DNA of 32,588 nt from Marinobacter sp. GTDB taxonomy: Bacteria > Pseudomonadota > Gammaproteobacteria > Pseudomonadales > Oleiphilaceae. The notes beneath the pieces were generated by a model. The model worked only from the letters and a program-made list of their open reading frames with translations, ran no database searches and was not told the DNA's origin. The translations under genes were made by a program, and so were the position numbers. Of the stretch, positions 8,790-20,000 are shown in pieces (the stretch's first letter is position 1; each line of letters opens with the position of its first letter). The stretch spans positions 1 through 32,588 of the forward strand of contig JAAZVL010000017.1 in assembly GCA_018623515.1 (NCBI GenBank). The letters are read 5' to 3'.

Positions 8790-9953
8790 ATGATTACACT
8801 CGACAACCTGACCAAGATTTTTGATACCGACCGCGGTGTAGTGACTGCCGCCGACCATATCAACATGGAGGTGCCGCAGGGTGAAATCTGCGTTCTGCTG
8901 GGACCTTCCGGTTGCGGCAAGACGACCACCCTGAAAATGGTGAACCGGATTATCAATCCGACCTCAGGCCGTGTCCTGATCAACGGTCAGGACACCACCG
9001 ACCAGGACACCGTTTCCCTGCGCCGGAACATCGGCTACGTCATCCAGCAGATTGGTCTGTTCCCGAACATGACCATCGAGGAAAACATTTCGATCGTGCC
9101 GAAGCTGATCGGCTGGGAAAAAAGCCGCTACCTCAAGCGCGCTTCGGAACTGCTGGAAATGGTCGCCCTGGACCCCGCCATTTTCCTCAAGCGGTACCCG
9201 AACGAGCTGTCAGGCGGCCAGCAACAACGGGTCGGAGTCATCCGCGCCCTGGCTGCGGATCCCCCCGTAATGTTGATGGATGAGCCCTTCGGTGCGATCG
9301 ACCCTATCAACCGGGAAGTGATCCAGGACGAGTTCCTGAAACTGCACCGGGAGCTGAAGAAAACCATCATGTTTGTCAGCCACGACATCGACGAGGCGGT
9401 GAAGATGGCGGACCGTATTGCCATCTTCAAGGACGGCAAGCTGATTCAGTACGACACCCCGGACGACCTGCTCTCCCACCCGGCCAATGATTTCGTCAAG
9501 GGCTTTGTCGGACGGGATCGGGCACTGAAACGCCTTCAGTTGGTGACCGTCTCTGAGGTGCTGGAAACCGAATCCAGTGTCGTCACGGCGGAGGATTCGC
9601 TGGCCACAGCCCTGCAACGCATGGACGATGCCGGATACGAGAGGGCCATCATCGTGGTCGACGGCCATGACCGGCCGGTGGGTTACATCTCCCGCAGTGT
9701 GGCTACCACGACGAAGGGCAAGTGTGGCCAGCACAGCTACAACCTGCGTACCGTGGTTCGCCCCGAGGACGACCTGCGTACGGTCGCCTCCAAGATGTTT
9801 ACCCACGACGCCACCTGGCTGCCCTGCGTTTCCGAACAGGGCAAGCTGATGGGCGTAGTGACCCAGCGCGGCATTACCCACTACCTGGGCGCGACTTACA
9901 AGTCATCCCGCAGTGATGACCAGAGCATTCGGCGTATCAGGGTGGCAACATGA
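8790..9953 (+). CDS. Osmoprotectant ABC transporter ATP-binding protein with C-terminal CBS domains
   Basis: Walker A GPSGCGKTTT, signature LSGGQQQRVGV, Walker B VMLMDEPFGAIDP; C-terminal CBS-like repeats. Confidence 0.93.
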   Translation: MITLDNLTKIFDTDRGVVTAADHINMEVPQGEICVLLGPSGCGKTTTLKMVNRIINPTSGRVLINGQDTTDQDTVSLRRNIGYVIQQIGLFPNMTIEENISIVPKLIGWEKSRYLKRASELLEMVALDPAIFLKRYPNELSGGQQQRVGVIRALAADPPVMLMDEPFGAIDPINREVIQDEFLKLHRELKKTIMFVSHDIDEAVKMADRIAIFKDGKLIQYDTPDDLLSHPANDFVKGFVGRDRALKRLQLVTVSEVLETESSVVTAEDSLATALQRMDDAGYERAIIVVDGHDRPVGYISRSVATTTKGKCGQHSYNLRTVVRPEDDLRTVASKMFTHDATWLPCVSEQGKLMGVVTQRGITHYLGATYKSSRSDDQSIRRIRVAT

Positions 9954-10681
9954 AAAAGCTCAAACAGTCCCGTTTCTTCCAGTTGCCGGCACTGGTTGTC
10001 GTCCTCTTGCTGGGGGTTTACCTCCAGCGCTCGGGTCTGATTGACGGCATGCTGTTCTACTGGGAAGACATCGTTTACCTGACCAAACAGCATATTCAGC
10101 TGACCGCCATTTCAGGGACGCTGGCGATTGCCGTAGGCATCCCGCTCGGGGTTATCCTGAGCCGGCCCCGCTTCATCAAGGTTTCCGAGTGGGCCATGCA
10201 GGGCCTGAATGTGGGCACCACGATCCCGACCCTGGCAATCCTGGCGCTGTCCATGAGCCTCTTGGGTATCGGGTTCATACCTTCAGTATTCGGCCTGTTC
10301 ATCGCCTCCCTGCTGCCGATTGTACGTAACACCTACACCGGTCTATTGGGGGTTCCGGCACACCTGAAGGAGTCAGCCTCGGGCATCGGCATGTCGGCCA
10401 GTCAGATGTTGCTGCGTGTGGAAATTCCGAACGCCGCCTATGTTATTTTCGCCGGCATCCGGACGGCACTGGCCATCAACGTCGGCACCGTGCCCCTGGC
10501 TTTCCTGATTGGCGGTGGCGGTCTGGGCGAGCTGATTTTTACCGGCATCGACCTGTTCGATACCGAAATGATGCTGGCCGGGGCCCTCATGACAGCCCTT
10601 CTGGCCATCACCGTGGACATCCTGGTAGCCGCCTGCGCGTTCCTGATGGTTCCCCGCGGCGTCAATCCATCCCGTGCCTGA
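9950..10681 (+). CDS. Osmoprotectant ABC transporter permease
   Basis: PIVRNTYTGLLGVPAHLKESASGIGMSASQMLLRVEIPNAAYVIFAGIRTALAINVGT; 4-nt overlap with the ATPase gene. Confidence 0.92.
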   Translation: MKKLKQSRFFQLPALVVVLLLGVYLQRSGLIDGMLFYWEDIVYLTKQHIQLTAISGTLAIAVGIPLGVILSRPRFIKVSEWAMQGLNVGTTIPTLAILALSMSLLGIGFIPSVFGLFIASLLPIVRNTYTGLLGVPAHLKESASGIGMSASQMLLRVEIPNAAYVIFAGIRTALAINVGTVPLAFLIGGGGLGELIFTGIDLFDTEMMLAGALMTALLAITVDILVAACAFLMVPRGVNPSRA

Positions 10682-10767
10682 GGTCGCATAGGGCGGCCCG
10701 GGCTGTGATAACTGGCCACTCCGTGTGGGGTGGCCACAAAACAAGAAGTCACCTGGAGCACTGAAAC

Positions 10768-11658
10768 ATGAAAACCCTCAAGAAACTGGCATCCGTAGCG
10801 ACCCTCGCCATCTCCATGACCTTCGGTGGCGTCGCAGCCGCCGAAACCATCGTGGTCGGTGGCAAGAACTTCACCGAGCAGCAACTGCTGACCTCCATGA
10901 CCGCCCAGTACCTGCGCGCCAATGGCTACGACGTGGATACCCGGGCCGGCATGGGCAGCGCCGTTCTGCGATCCGCCCAGGAAAATGGCCAGGTGGACGT
11001 TTACTGGGAGTACACCGGCACCGGCCTGATTGTTTACAACGACGTCAAGGAAAAGCTTGGCCGCCAGGAAGGCTATGAGAAAGTGCGCGAGCTGGACATG
11101 GAAAAAGGCCTGGTCTGGCTGAATCCGTCTGACGCCAACAACACCTACGCCCTGGCAATGCAGGCCGAGGAGGCCAATGCCATGGGTATCAAGACCCTGA
11201 GTGACATGGCTGCCGCCATTAACGATGGCAAGGAGCTGGTATTGGCCAGCAACGCCGAGTGGTACGCCCGTGAAGATGGCTTCCGTCCGTTTGCCAAGGC
11301 CTATGAATTCAAGCTGCCACGCGACCAGATCAAGCGTATGGACTCCGGCCTTACCTATACCGCGCTGAAAGAGGGCGAGGTAGACCTGGCTCTGGTCTTC
11401 GCCACTGACGGACGTATCCCGGCATTTGATTTCGTGCTACTGGAAGACGACCGGAACTTCTTCCCGGACTATGCCATCACGCCGGTGGTACGCCAGGAAA
11501 CCCTGGACCAGAACCCGGAACTGGACGATCAGCTCAACAAGCTCTCCAGCATGCTGGATAACAAGGTTATGTCGCGCCTGAACGCCCAGGTTGATGTGGA
11601 GAAAGAGGAAATCGAGAAGGTTGCCCGCAACTTCCTGGAGCAGAACGACCTGATCTGA
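10768..11658 (+). CDS. Osmoprotectant ABC transporter substrate-binding protein (OpuC/QAT family)
   Basis: Signal peptide, then ETIVVGGKNFTEQQLLTSMTAQYLRANGYDVDTRAGMGSAVLRSAQENGQVDVYWEYTGTG. Confidence 0.92.
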   Translation: MKTLKKLASVATLAISMTFGGVAAAETIVVGGKNFTEQQLLTSMTAQYLRANGYDVDTRAGMGSAVLRSAQENGQVDVYWEYTGTGLIVYNDVKEKLGRQEGYEKVRELDMEKGLVWLNPSDANNTYALAMQAEEANAMGIKTLSDMAAAINDGKELVLASNAEWYAREDGFRPFAKAYEFKLPRDQIKRMDSGLTYTALKEGEVDLALVFATDGRIPAFDFVLLEDDRNFFPDYAITPVVRQETLDQNPELDDQLNKLSSMLDNKVMSRLNAQVDVEKEEIEKVARNFLEQNDLI

Positions 11659-11673
11659 CCCCAGTGGGACTAC

Positions 11674-11706
11674 GCCCTGTGACCCCCTGCGGTTCACAGG
11701 GCTTTT
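11674..11706 (+). terminator. Rho-independent terminator after the ABC operon
   Basis: gccctgtga-...-tcacagggc stem followed by tttt. Confidence 0.7.
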
Positions 11707-11745
11707 GCCGTTTCAAACCCGTCTGTCAATCACCGAGAAGCCGAC

Positions 11746-12582
11746 ATGATTACCAACCTCAATGTGGCCGTCGCACAGATCAACAGCCAGTTGCTGGATG
11801 TTGAAACCAACCTTGAACGGCACCGCGAATATGCTGAGCAGGCCCGTCAGAGTGGCGCGGAACTGCTACTGTTTCCCGAACTATCGCTGACCGGCTACCA
11901 GGTCGGACGCGATGCGCCCTCCGTTGCCATGCGCCGGGACGATCCGGCCCTGCTCAGCCTAGCGAAACAAGCGAAGGGCATCACCCTTGTAATCGGATTT
12001 GTGGAACGGGCGCGGGCAGGTGAACTTTACAACGCCATGGCGTACCTGCGGGACGGTGAGGTGATCCACGTTCATCGTAAACTTAATTTGCCCACCTATG
12101 GCGGCCTGGAAGAAGGCAAGTGGTTCCATTCCGGCAGCCAGATCGGGAACGTAAAGATCCGGGAGCACTGGGAATCCAGCTGCCTGATCTGCGCGGACCT
12201 GTGGAACCCTGCCCTCACCCACTGCGCTTTCCTGAAGCAACCCGAACTGATGCTGGCCCCTATCAATTCCGCCTCCGGCGTGGTCAGCGAGAATTTCTCC
12301 AACGAAGACAACTGGAAGACCAACGTCAGCTTCTACGCCATGATCTACGGCACACCCGTGGTGATGGCCAACCGCTATGGTCACGAGAAAGATCTGTGGT
12401 TCTGGGGTGGGAGCTGTATCCTCGGTCCAAAGGGAGAAATACTCGCGTCTGCTGACGACCGGGAGTGTCTTATTCAAGCCGAGCTGAACCAGGAATCCAT
12501 CGACCGCGCGCGCTTCGAGATGCCGACGGTGCGGGATTCCAACACCCGCCTGATCCGACGTCTGCTCGACGATCAGTACTGA
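11746..12582 (+). CDS. Nitrilase-superfamily carbon-nitrogen hydrolase
   Basis: FPELSLTGYQ (Glu), HRKLNLPTYG (Lys) and SSCLICADLWNP (Cys) catalytic triad contexts. Confidence 0.92.
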   Translation: MITNLNVAVAQINSQLLDVETNLERHREYAEQARQSGAELLLFPELSLTGYQVGRDAPSVAMRRDDPALLSLAKQAKGITLVIGFVERARAGELYNAMAYLRDGEVIHVHRKLNLPTYGGLEEGKWFHSGSQIGNVKIREHWESSCLICADLWNPALTHCAFLKQPELMLAPINSASGVVSENFSNEDNWKTNVSFYAMIYGTPVVMANRYGHEKDLWFWGGSCILGPKGEILASADDRECLIQAELNQESIDRARFEMPTVRDSNTRLIRRLLDDQY

Positions 12583-12593
12583 GTTCAAGGTAC

Positions 12594-12618
12594 AAAAAAA
12601 GGGCGGCCATGGCCGCCC
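12594..12618 (-). terminator. Terminator of the minus-strand amidohydrolase gene
   Basis: Perfect 18-nt palindrome gggcggccatggccgccc at 12601-12618 with an A7 tract at 12594-12600, i.e. a T-tract on the minus strand. Confidence 0.8.
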
Positions 12619-12639
12619 GAAAACATCTTCATCAACGCT

Positions 12640-13527
12640 TCAATCATCAAAGCCATACAGGCGAGCGGGATTGGACACCAGGATTCGCTCGCGGATTCCG
12701 TCATCCGGCACCCAAACCGCCAGATCGTCCAGAAGGTCCGTGTCGTCCGGCATCAGTCCCGGGAAATGGGGATGGGGCCAGTCCGATCCCCAGACACATC
12801 GGTTGGAATTTGCAGCCACCAGGGCACGGGCAATTTCTTCAACGTCCGGATAGGGATACTCCCCCTGCAAAGTGACCCGGTAGCTGCCAGACAGCTTCAC
12901 CCAGGCCCGATTGTCCACGAGCAGCTGCAGCAGCTTCCTGAACCCGGGCTCTTCGGTTCCCAGCGCTGCAGGCATATGACCCATATGATCAAACACTACC
13001 GGAACCGGCAGCTCGCTAACGCGGTCCATGATGTCGTCACAGTCCGAGACGTTGATCAGGAACTGAAGGTGCCACCCCAGAACCGCGATCCGGTCAGCCA
13101 GCCCCAGGACGTCCTTCCACTGCAGGCCACCCCGGAACAGCAAGTTCATCCGTACACCCCGGAATCCGGCCTCATGGAGTTCATTAAGCTCAGTGCTGGA
13201 GATTTCCGGGGCGACCACACACACGCCGCGATAGTCATACCCCCACTCCCTGAGCTGCCGGAGAGCCTGCAGGTGGAGGCTGTTATCGGTGCCGTAGACG
13301 CTGGGCTGCACCAGAACCCCGCGCTCGATACCCAGCATCCGGTGCAGCTCAAGATACTGCTCCAGGGAGGCTTCTGGCGGGGTGTAGGTGCGATTGGGGG
13401 TTAAGGGGTAGTCCTCGTGACGGGCGAAGACATGAGCATGGGTATCGCAGCTCTTTGCCGGAACCGCCACGACCGGCCGGCGTGACACCGTGCGGGCCGC
13501 CTCGCAGAAGGGAATCTCGGAACTCAT
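12640..13527 (-). CDS. Amidohydrolase family protein (2-pyrone-4,6-dicarboxylate lactonase-like)
   Basis: SCDTHAHVFARHEDYPL metal motif, PVVFDHMGHMP, CVWGSDWPHPHFPG. Confidence 0.88.
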   Translation of the reverse strand: MSSEIPFCEAARTVSRRPVVAVPAKSCDTHAHVFARHEDYPLTPNRTYTPPEASLEQYLELHRMLGIERGVLVQPSVYGTDNSLHLQALRQLREWGYDYRGVCVVAPEISSTELNELHEAGFRGVRMNLLFRGGLQWKDVLGLADRIAVLGWHLQFLINVSDCDDIMDRVSELPVPVVFDHMGHMPAALGTEEPGFRKLLQLLVDNRAWVKLSGSYRVTLQGEYPYPDVEEIARALVAANSNRCVWGSDWPHPHFPGLMPDDTDLLDDLAVWVPDDGIRERILVSNPARLYGFDD

Positions 13528-13548
13528 AATCGGTCACTCAAAGGTAAA

Positions 13549-13569
13549 GCGGCGGCCAGGGGCCGCCGC
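13549..13569 (-). terminator. GC-rich hairpin downstream of the alpha/beta hydrolase; possible weak terminator
   Basis: gcggcggcc-agg-ggccgccgc perfect 9-bp stem; only a short T-run on the minus strand. Confidence 0.5.
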
Positions 13570-13579
13570 AGGAGAGCTG

Positions 13580-14470
13580 TCAGAAGGTGGACGTGATCCA
13601 GTCGGCAATCTTGCCGGCAAAGGCCTGGAACTTGGGGTTCTCATCCAGCATCCATTCAGTGTGGCCGCCGCCCTCGAGCAGGAACAGCTCCTTCGGGCCC
13701 GGGTAACGGGCGTAGAGGGAACGTGCCTCGGTGACCGGGTGCAGGTCGTTCTCCGCGCCGTGGGCGATCAGCAGCGGAATCTGCGCGAAGCGATCATCGA
13801 GGTGCGCTTCGGGGCAGAAGCTGATCAGCGAATCCGCAAAATCGAATGTGGAAGTCACGCCATAACCGGGTGCCTTGACCAGCTCGGTGTACACGTATTC
13901 GCGGCTGACCGGATCCAGCGGATAAATCTCGAACGGGTCGATACCCTGGGGCTCTCCGCCTTTGGCAAGACGCAGACGCTCGTTGGCCATGAAGGCGCGG
14001 AACTGCTTCCAGCCATGCTCACCGCGCAGAGCTTTCTGAACACGCACAGCATCGTAGAAACCGTTCATGGCAATCAGACCATCGACCTGATCCTCACAGA
14101 TGCGGAAGGCATCCAGGACAAGACCACCACCCATGCCCCAGCCAGCCAGAACGACTTTGCGCTTTTCTTCCTTGGCGCGCTCGGCGACCAAGGCGACCGC
14201 ATTGGCGATATCACGAACCTGCTCTTCAATGAGGACATGCTCACGCTCACCCTCGGACTCGCCGAAGCCACGGTAGTCGAAACCGAATACAGTGAAGCCC
14301 TTGCGAGTCAGAAAACGGGCATAGCGTTCGGGATGGATATTCTTCTGTCCGGTGAAACCGGAGCAGACGATAACGATCGGCAGACGAGGATCGTCATGCT
14401 CTTCATTCTTGAAGAAGGCGCCGTCGAGGGTGAGCTTGTCACTCTGGAATTTCACTTTTTGTTCGATCAT
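13580..14470 (-). CDS. Alpha/beta hydrolase
   Basis: ORF 13580..14521; VVCSGFTGQKNIHPERYARFL, nucleophile-elbow-like AGWGMGGG, GGGHTEWM His; probable start MIEQKVKFQSDKL at 14470. Confidence 0.85.
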   Translation of the reverse strand: MIEQKVKFQSDKLTLDGAFFKNEEHDDPRLPIVIVCSGFTGQKNIHPERYARFLTRKGFTVFGFDYRGFGESEGEREHVLIEEQVRDIANAVALVAERAKEEKRKVVLAGWGMGGGLVLDAFRICEDQVDGLIAMNGFYDAVRVQKALRGEHGWKQFRAFMANERLRLAKGGEPQGIDPFEIYPLDPVSREYVYTELVKAPGYGVTSTFDFADSLISFCPEAHLDDRFAQIPLLIAHGAENDLHPVTEARSLYARYPGPKELFLLEGGGHTEWMLDENPKFQAFAGKIADWITSTF

Positions 14471-14598
14471 GTCGGGTTCCTGCCAATGGGCGTTGTTGTT
14501 AACGACTACGGGTCCCATCATCAGAAAATCCGGATCGACAAAAATTTAATAAAACGCCATCATGCACTAAAAAAGCGACATTCCGTTCAGGTAGCCCA

Positions 14599-15561
14599 AT
14601 GACAGAACCGGAAACCCGGAAAATCGGCTTTCTCGCCATTCCACAGTTCTCCATGCTTTCGTTCGTCGCGGCACTGGAACCCCTGCGCGCGGCCAACCGC
14701 CTGAGCGAGCAGCCGCTGTACGAATGGCATATCTTTTCCCAGGACAACCAGCCCGTGGCTGCCAGCAACGGCTTGCCAATCAGTCCGGACCGGCGGTTTG
14801 ATGAAACCGGTGATATCGACCTGATGATTGTGGTGGCCGGTATCGGCACTACCCTGATACGGGACAAGAGGCTGTTCGAATGGTTGCGTCAGCTTTCACG
14901 CCGAGGCGTGGCCCTCGGTGCCACTTCCACCGGTTCTCTCCTGCTGGCCCGTGCCCGGCTGCTGTCCAATCATCGATGCACCATTCACTGGGAAAACAAG
15001 GAGAGCTTCGAGGAGGAGTTTCCCGAACTCAACATGACCGGGGAGCTGTATGAGATTGACGGCAATATCATGACCTGCTCAGGCGGGCTGGCCAGTCTCG
15101 ATATGATGTGCCACAAGATCGCCCTGGAGCACGGAGCGGATCTGGCGATGGGATGCGCCGAGCAGTTCATCCATCCCCAGATCCGACCGGCCAATGAAAA
15201 GCAGCGGATGGAGCTTCAGTTCCGGCATAACACCAATCATCCCCGCCTGCTCAAGGTCATCCAGTTGATGCAGAACCACACGGAAGATGTCCTGAGCTGC
15301 AGCGATATCGGCGAGAAGGTGGGATTGTCCACACGTCAGATGGAAAGGCTCTTCCGCACCCACCTGAGAACCACACCAAACGCCTTCTACATGGAGCTCC
15401 GACTGGAACGGGCAAAGCACCTGCTGCTGCAGTCCACCATGAGCATTACCCAGATCGCAACGGCCTGTGGCTTCAACTCCACATCCTATTTTACTCGTTG
15501 TTACACCAAGGGCTTCGGTCTGACACCCCGGGAACAGAGGCAGAAACGGGTTCAGGGCTGA
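14599..15561 (+). CDS. GlxA family (DJ-1/PfpI + AraC) transcriptional regulator
   Basis: N-terminal RKIGFLAIPQFSMLSFVAALEPLRAANRL and C-terminal AraC HTH TTPNAFYMELRLERAKHLLLQSTMSITQIATACGFNSTSYFTRCYTKGFGLTPREQR. Confidence 0.92.
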   Translation: MTEPETRKIGFLAIPQFSMLSFVAALEPLRAANRLSEQPLYEWHIFSQDNQPVAASNGLPISPDRRFDETGDIDLMIVVAGIGTTLIRDKRLFEWLRQLSRRGVALGATSTGSLLLARARLLSNHRCTIHWENKESFEEEFPELNMTGELYEIDGNIMTCSGGLASLDMMCHKIALEHGADLAMGCAEQFIHPQIRPANEKQRMELQFRHNTNHPRLLKVIQLMQNHTEDVLSCSDIGEKVGLSTRQMERLFRTHLRTTPNAFYMELRLERAKHLLLQSTMSITQIATACGFNSTSYFTRCYTKGFGLTPREQRQKRVQG

Positions 15562-15661
15562 CACGATGTTGTCGGCTTTATTACAACCAATGTCGGTTTA
15601 TTTGCAGTCGCCCGAGTCGTGAACCCCAATGATGTAGGCACAATAATAGCGAGTGCCCATC

Positions 15662-17008
15662 ATGTCAGACCTTTCATTACCAAAGAAGATTCTGGAACTC
15701 GACGCCACGGCTCTGCCCGAACCGGTCTACAGGCTGGCACGCATCTGCTTGCTGGACCTCCTCGGCGTATCAGCCGGTGCAACCGGCACGCCCCTGGCCC
15801 GGATAGCGCTCGAGTTTGTGCGCGATCAGTACCCAGGCAGGCAGCCACTGCTGTTCTCGGAGGGCCAGGCCTCAAGCGCCGGCGCCGCGCTTTATGGCGG
15901 CTGGCTGATTGACGCCCTCGATGCCCATGACGGCCATGTCCTGACCAAGGGTCATGCCGGTGTCGCTGTCCTGCCCGGGATGTTGTCGTTGCCCGAAATC
16001 CGGAACTTATCGGGGCGGCAATTTCTGGGTGAGCTGGCCATCGGCTACGAGATTGCCATCCGCGCGGGCATCAGCCTTCACAGTGCAGCCTGCGACTACC
16101 ATACCTCCGGTGCGTGGAACTGCCTGGGCGTGGCCGCCGTGGCGGCCCGGGTGATGGGGCTGTCACCAAAGCAACTGGCCGAGGCACTTGGCACCGCCGA
16201 GTTCTACGGTCCACGCAGCCAGATGATGCGCTGCATAGACCACCCCACTATGCTCAAGGACGGCTCAGCCTGGGGCGCCATGACCGGCATTTCCGCCGCA
16301 TTGCTGGCGAGGGCTGGCTTTACCGGTGCCCCGGCACTGCTGCTTGAGGAATCTGACCTCTGGCGGGACCTTGGAACCCGTTGGCATTTTCTGGACACCT
16401 ATTTCAAACGTTACCCGGTGTGTTATTGGGCCCAACCGGCCGTGGAGGCCGCGCTCTCGCTCCGGACATCAATACCCGACACGGCGCAGATCGAGGAGGT
16501 TCGAGTCACCAGTTTCCATCAGGCGATTCGACTGCATACGTCCCGGCCTCAAAGTACCGAAGAGGCCCAATACAGCCTGCCCTGGGCGGTGGCTTGTGCT
16601 TTGCACCGCGGCACGGTGAATCAGCAGTCGGTAACCAATGATCTGGCGCACCCCGAGGTCCTGCGGCTGAGCGGAAAAGTCCGACTTTACGAATCTGCCG
16701 AGTTCTCGGCCTGTTTCCCGGCACACAGGTATGCCACAGTCAAGGTCCGACTGGGCGATGGCCGGGAACTGGTCAGTGACCGATTCGAGGCCAGAGGCAC
16801 TCCGGGCAACCCGGTTCTCCGAAGCGAACTGGTCACCAAATTCCACGAACTGGCAGGGCCTGTCCTCGGTCCCGCAGCCGATTGCCTGGAGCGGGCCGTA
16901 GATGACCTGTCTGACCACCCGGTGACGCAGCTTCTGGCACAACTGAATCAGACCAAGCCATACCAGAACCAACAGGAAATCAGCCTCAGCCATGCTACCG
17001 CGACTTGA
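15662..17008 (+). CDS. MmgE/PrpD family protein
   Basis: IDALDAHDGHVLTKGHAGVAVLPGML, YEIAIRAGISLH, DYHTSGAWNCLGVAAVAARVMGLS; alternative GTG start at 15653. Confidence 0.9.
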   Translation: MSDLSLPKKILELDATALPEPVYRLARICLLDLLGVSAGATGTPLARIALEFVRDQYPGRQPLLFSEGQASSAGAALYGGWLIDALDAHDGHVLTKGHAGVAVLPGMLSLPEIRNLSGRQFLGELAIGYEIAIRAGISLHSAACDYHTSGAWNCLGVAAVAARVMGLSPKQLAEALGTAEFYGPRSQMMRCIDHPTMLKDGSAWGAMTGISAALLARAGFTGAPALLLEESDLWRDLGTRWHFLDTYFKRYPVCYWAQPAVEAALSLRTSIPDTAQIEEVRVTSFHQAIRLHTSRPQSTEEAQYSLPWAVACALHRGTVNQQSVTNDLAHPEVLRLSGKVRLYESAEFSACFPAHRYATVKVRLGDGRELVSDRFEARGTPGNPVLRSELVTKFHELAGPVLGPAADCLERAVDDLSDHPVTQLLAQLNQTKPYQNQQEISLSHATAT

Positions 17009-20000
17009 GCAGACAACACCGACCCAGTCCCGTTACCTCGCATTCCTCAAGACGCTCAAGGATTCGGGTTTCCGCGGAGAGATGACGCCGGACTATGCAA
17101 CCAGAACGGTACTGGCTACCGACAATTCCATCTATCAGGTGCTGCCGCAGGCGGTGGTTTTCCCGATGGGAAAGGCAGATGTCCAGGCACTTGCTCGCCT
17201 GGCGGCAACAGCTGATTGGGCGGATATCGTGTTCAGTCCCCGTGGCGGGGGTACCGGCACCAACGGTCAGTCATTAACAGACGGGATTGTGGTGGACCTG
17301 TCCCGTCACATGAACCGGATCCTCGAAATCAACGCCGTCGAAGGTTGGGCGCGGGTCGAGGCCGGAGTCGTGAAGGATCAACTGAATTCAGCCGCAAAAA
17401 CTCACGGTCTGTTTTTCGCGCCGGAGCTGTCCACCAGCAACCGGGCCACCATCGGCGGCATGATCAATACCGATGCCAGCGGCCAGGGCTCTGTCATGTA
17501 TGGCAAGACCCGTGATCATGTCCTGGAGCTCGAGACCGTGCTGATGGACGGAAGCCTGCTTCAAACCGCGGCCCTCGACCCTGACCAAGAGACAGCCGTA
17601 ACCGGACAAGCTTCGCTGGCGGGCGACATCTACCGAACCCTAACGGATATCTGGGACCGTCGCCGGACCGATATAGAACAACACTTTCCCAGACTGAACC
17701 GGTGCCTGACCGGTTATGACCTGGCCCACCTCCGCGATGAACAGGGTCGGCTCAACGCCAACAACGTCCTGTGCGGTTCGGAAGGTACGCTGGGCTTCGT
17801 AGTCGAGGCAAAAATCAATCTGGTGCCGATTCCCGATTACCAGGCTCTGGTGGTGGTCCAGTACGACAGCTTCGACGCCTCCCTGCGGGATGCCAGAGCC
17901 CTGATGGAAGCCGGCCCGGCCTCAATCGAAACCATCGACAGCAAGGTACTGGAGCTTGCCAGGGGCGACATCGTCTGGCACGAGGTGGCGCCGTTTTTCC
18001 CGGCCACCTCGGACACTCCGACGAAGGGGGTAAACCTTGTCGAGTTCACCGGGAGCGACGAGCAGGAGGTACGCCGGGCAGTGAGGACTCTGACTGAGCT
18101 GCTGGACGTTCCAAAACGGACGCCAGCCTGCCACTACGCCGTCGCATTCGGTGAACAGGCGGTCAGCCAGGTCTGGAAAATGCGTAAGCGGGCCGTAGGA
18201 CTGCTGGCCAAAACTTCCGGGGAGGCCCGCCCGGTGGCATTCGTTGAGGACACCGCCGTCCCCCCTGAGCATCTCGCGGACTTTATCGGTGAGTTCCGCG
18301 AGGTCCTCGACCGCAAGGGGCTGAGCTACGGCATGTTCGGGCACGTGGACGCGGGCGTGCTCCATGTCCGCCCTGCCCTCGACCTGAAGGATCCGGAAAC
18401 AATCAACATCGTTCGCTCGGTCACCGAGGAAGTGGTCGCGCTGGTGCAAAAGTTTCATGGCCTGCTGTGGGGCGAGCACGGCAAGGGCTTCCGTTCCGAA
18501 TTTACACCCGGCTTTTTCGGGGACCTTTACCCGGAATTGCAGGCCGTGAAACGGGCCTTTGACCCCCGCAATCAACTCAACCCGGGCAAAATTGCGACAC
18601 CCGATGCCCGAATCCCGCTGGTGAAACTGGATGAGCCCGGGCAGCGCGGAGCATTGGATCGCACCATTCCGGTTGCCAGCCGACGCAGCCAGCCGGACGC
18701 AATGAACTGCAACGGCAACGGCGCGTGCTACAACTTCGACCCGGACGATGCCATGTGCCCGTCATGGAAAGCTACTCGCGACCGCCGGCATTCCCCAAAG
18801 GGTCGCGCCTCTCTCGTCCGGGAGTGGCTCAGGCTGCTCGGCGAGCAAGGTGTGGATACCGAATCGCTGGCAGCACAGACAAACTCGACCACGACGCTGC
18901 GGAGCCTGCCCGTGAGGTTTCGGAATACCCGGGCGCGCAACCGGGGGCAGTACGACTTTTCAAATGAAGTCCGGGAAGCCATGGACGGCTGCCTGTCTTG
19001 CAAATCCTGCTCCGGCCAATGCCCTGTCCAGGTCGACATTCCCGAAGCCCGTGCCCGATTCATGCATCTGTACCACGGCCGCTACCTGCGCCCGTTCAAG
19101 GATCATCTGATCGGGAGGCTGGAGCAACTGATCCCTTTCATCGCCAACCCCCTCGCCCGGCCCCTATACAACAGCCTCATGCGCTGGGCACCGGTCAAGG
19201 CGCTGGTCCGCAACATTGGCATGGTGGACAGTCCGCTGCTCTCACCGCAGACACCTATCGCGGCAGCTGCCAGGCTCGGCATCGGTACCGTGAACCACAA
19301 GGAGCTGGCAGGCCTGAGCGAGGAGGAACGGGGCCGGTCGCTGATCATCGTGCAGGATGCGTTCACCAGCTACTTCGAGACCGATACGTTCGCCGCCATC
19401 CTTGAGTCGTTGCAATACCTCGGCCTGCGGATTTGGTTGCTGCCCTTTCACCCGAATGGCAAACCGCTTCACGTCCATGGCTTTCTCAGACAGTTCGAGA
19501 CCATTGCAGGCAGGCATGCCGATCTGCTGAGGTCCCACGCGAAGTATGGTGTTCCTCTGGTTGGCATCGACCCGTCGATGACCCTCGCTTTCCGGTCGGA
19601 GTATCGAAAGTACGTCGGCACAGAGGTTCCCACTGTGATGCTGCTTCAGGAGTTCCTGGCCGGCAGGGTCGGGCAACTGGCTCAAACCCTTGAACCAGAG
19701 CCGGGGGAAAAAATCACCCTGCTGGGCCATTGCTCGGAGAAGACCAACGCCGCCGGCAGCATGGATCAATGGCGGCAGGTGTTTGAATCGCTGGGCATCA
19801 GGATCAGTGTCGAGGCAACTGGCTGCTGCGGCATGGCGGGGACCTATGGCCATGAGACCCGCAATGTCGACAAATCCAGGACCATTTATGACCTGTCCTG
19901 GGGGCCGAAGATCAGCGCTTTGAAAGATGGGCAGGTGGTACTGGCCACCGGTTACTCGTGTCGGTCACAGGTGAAGAGGTTTGCTGGTGCGAAAGTGAGG

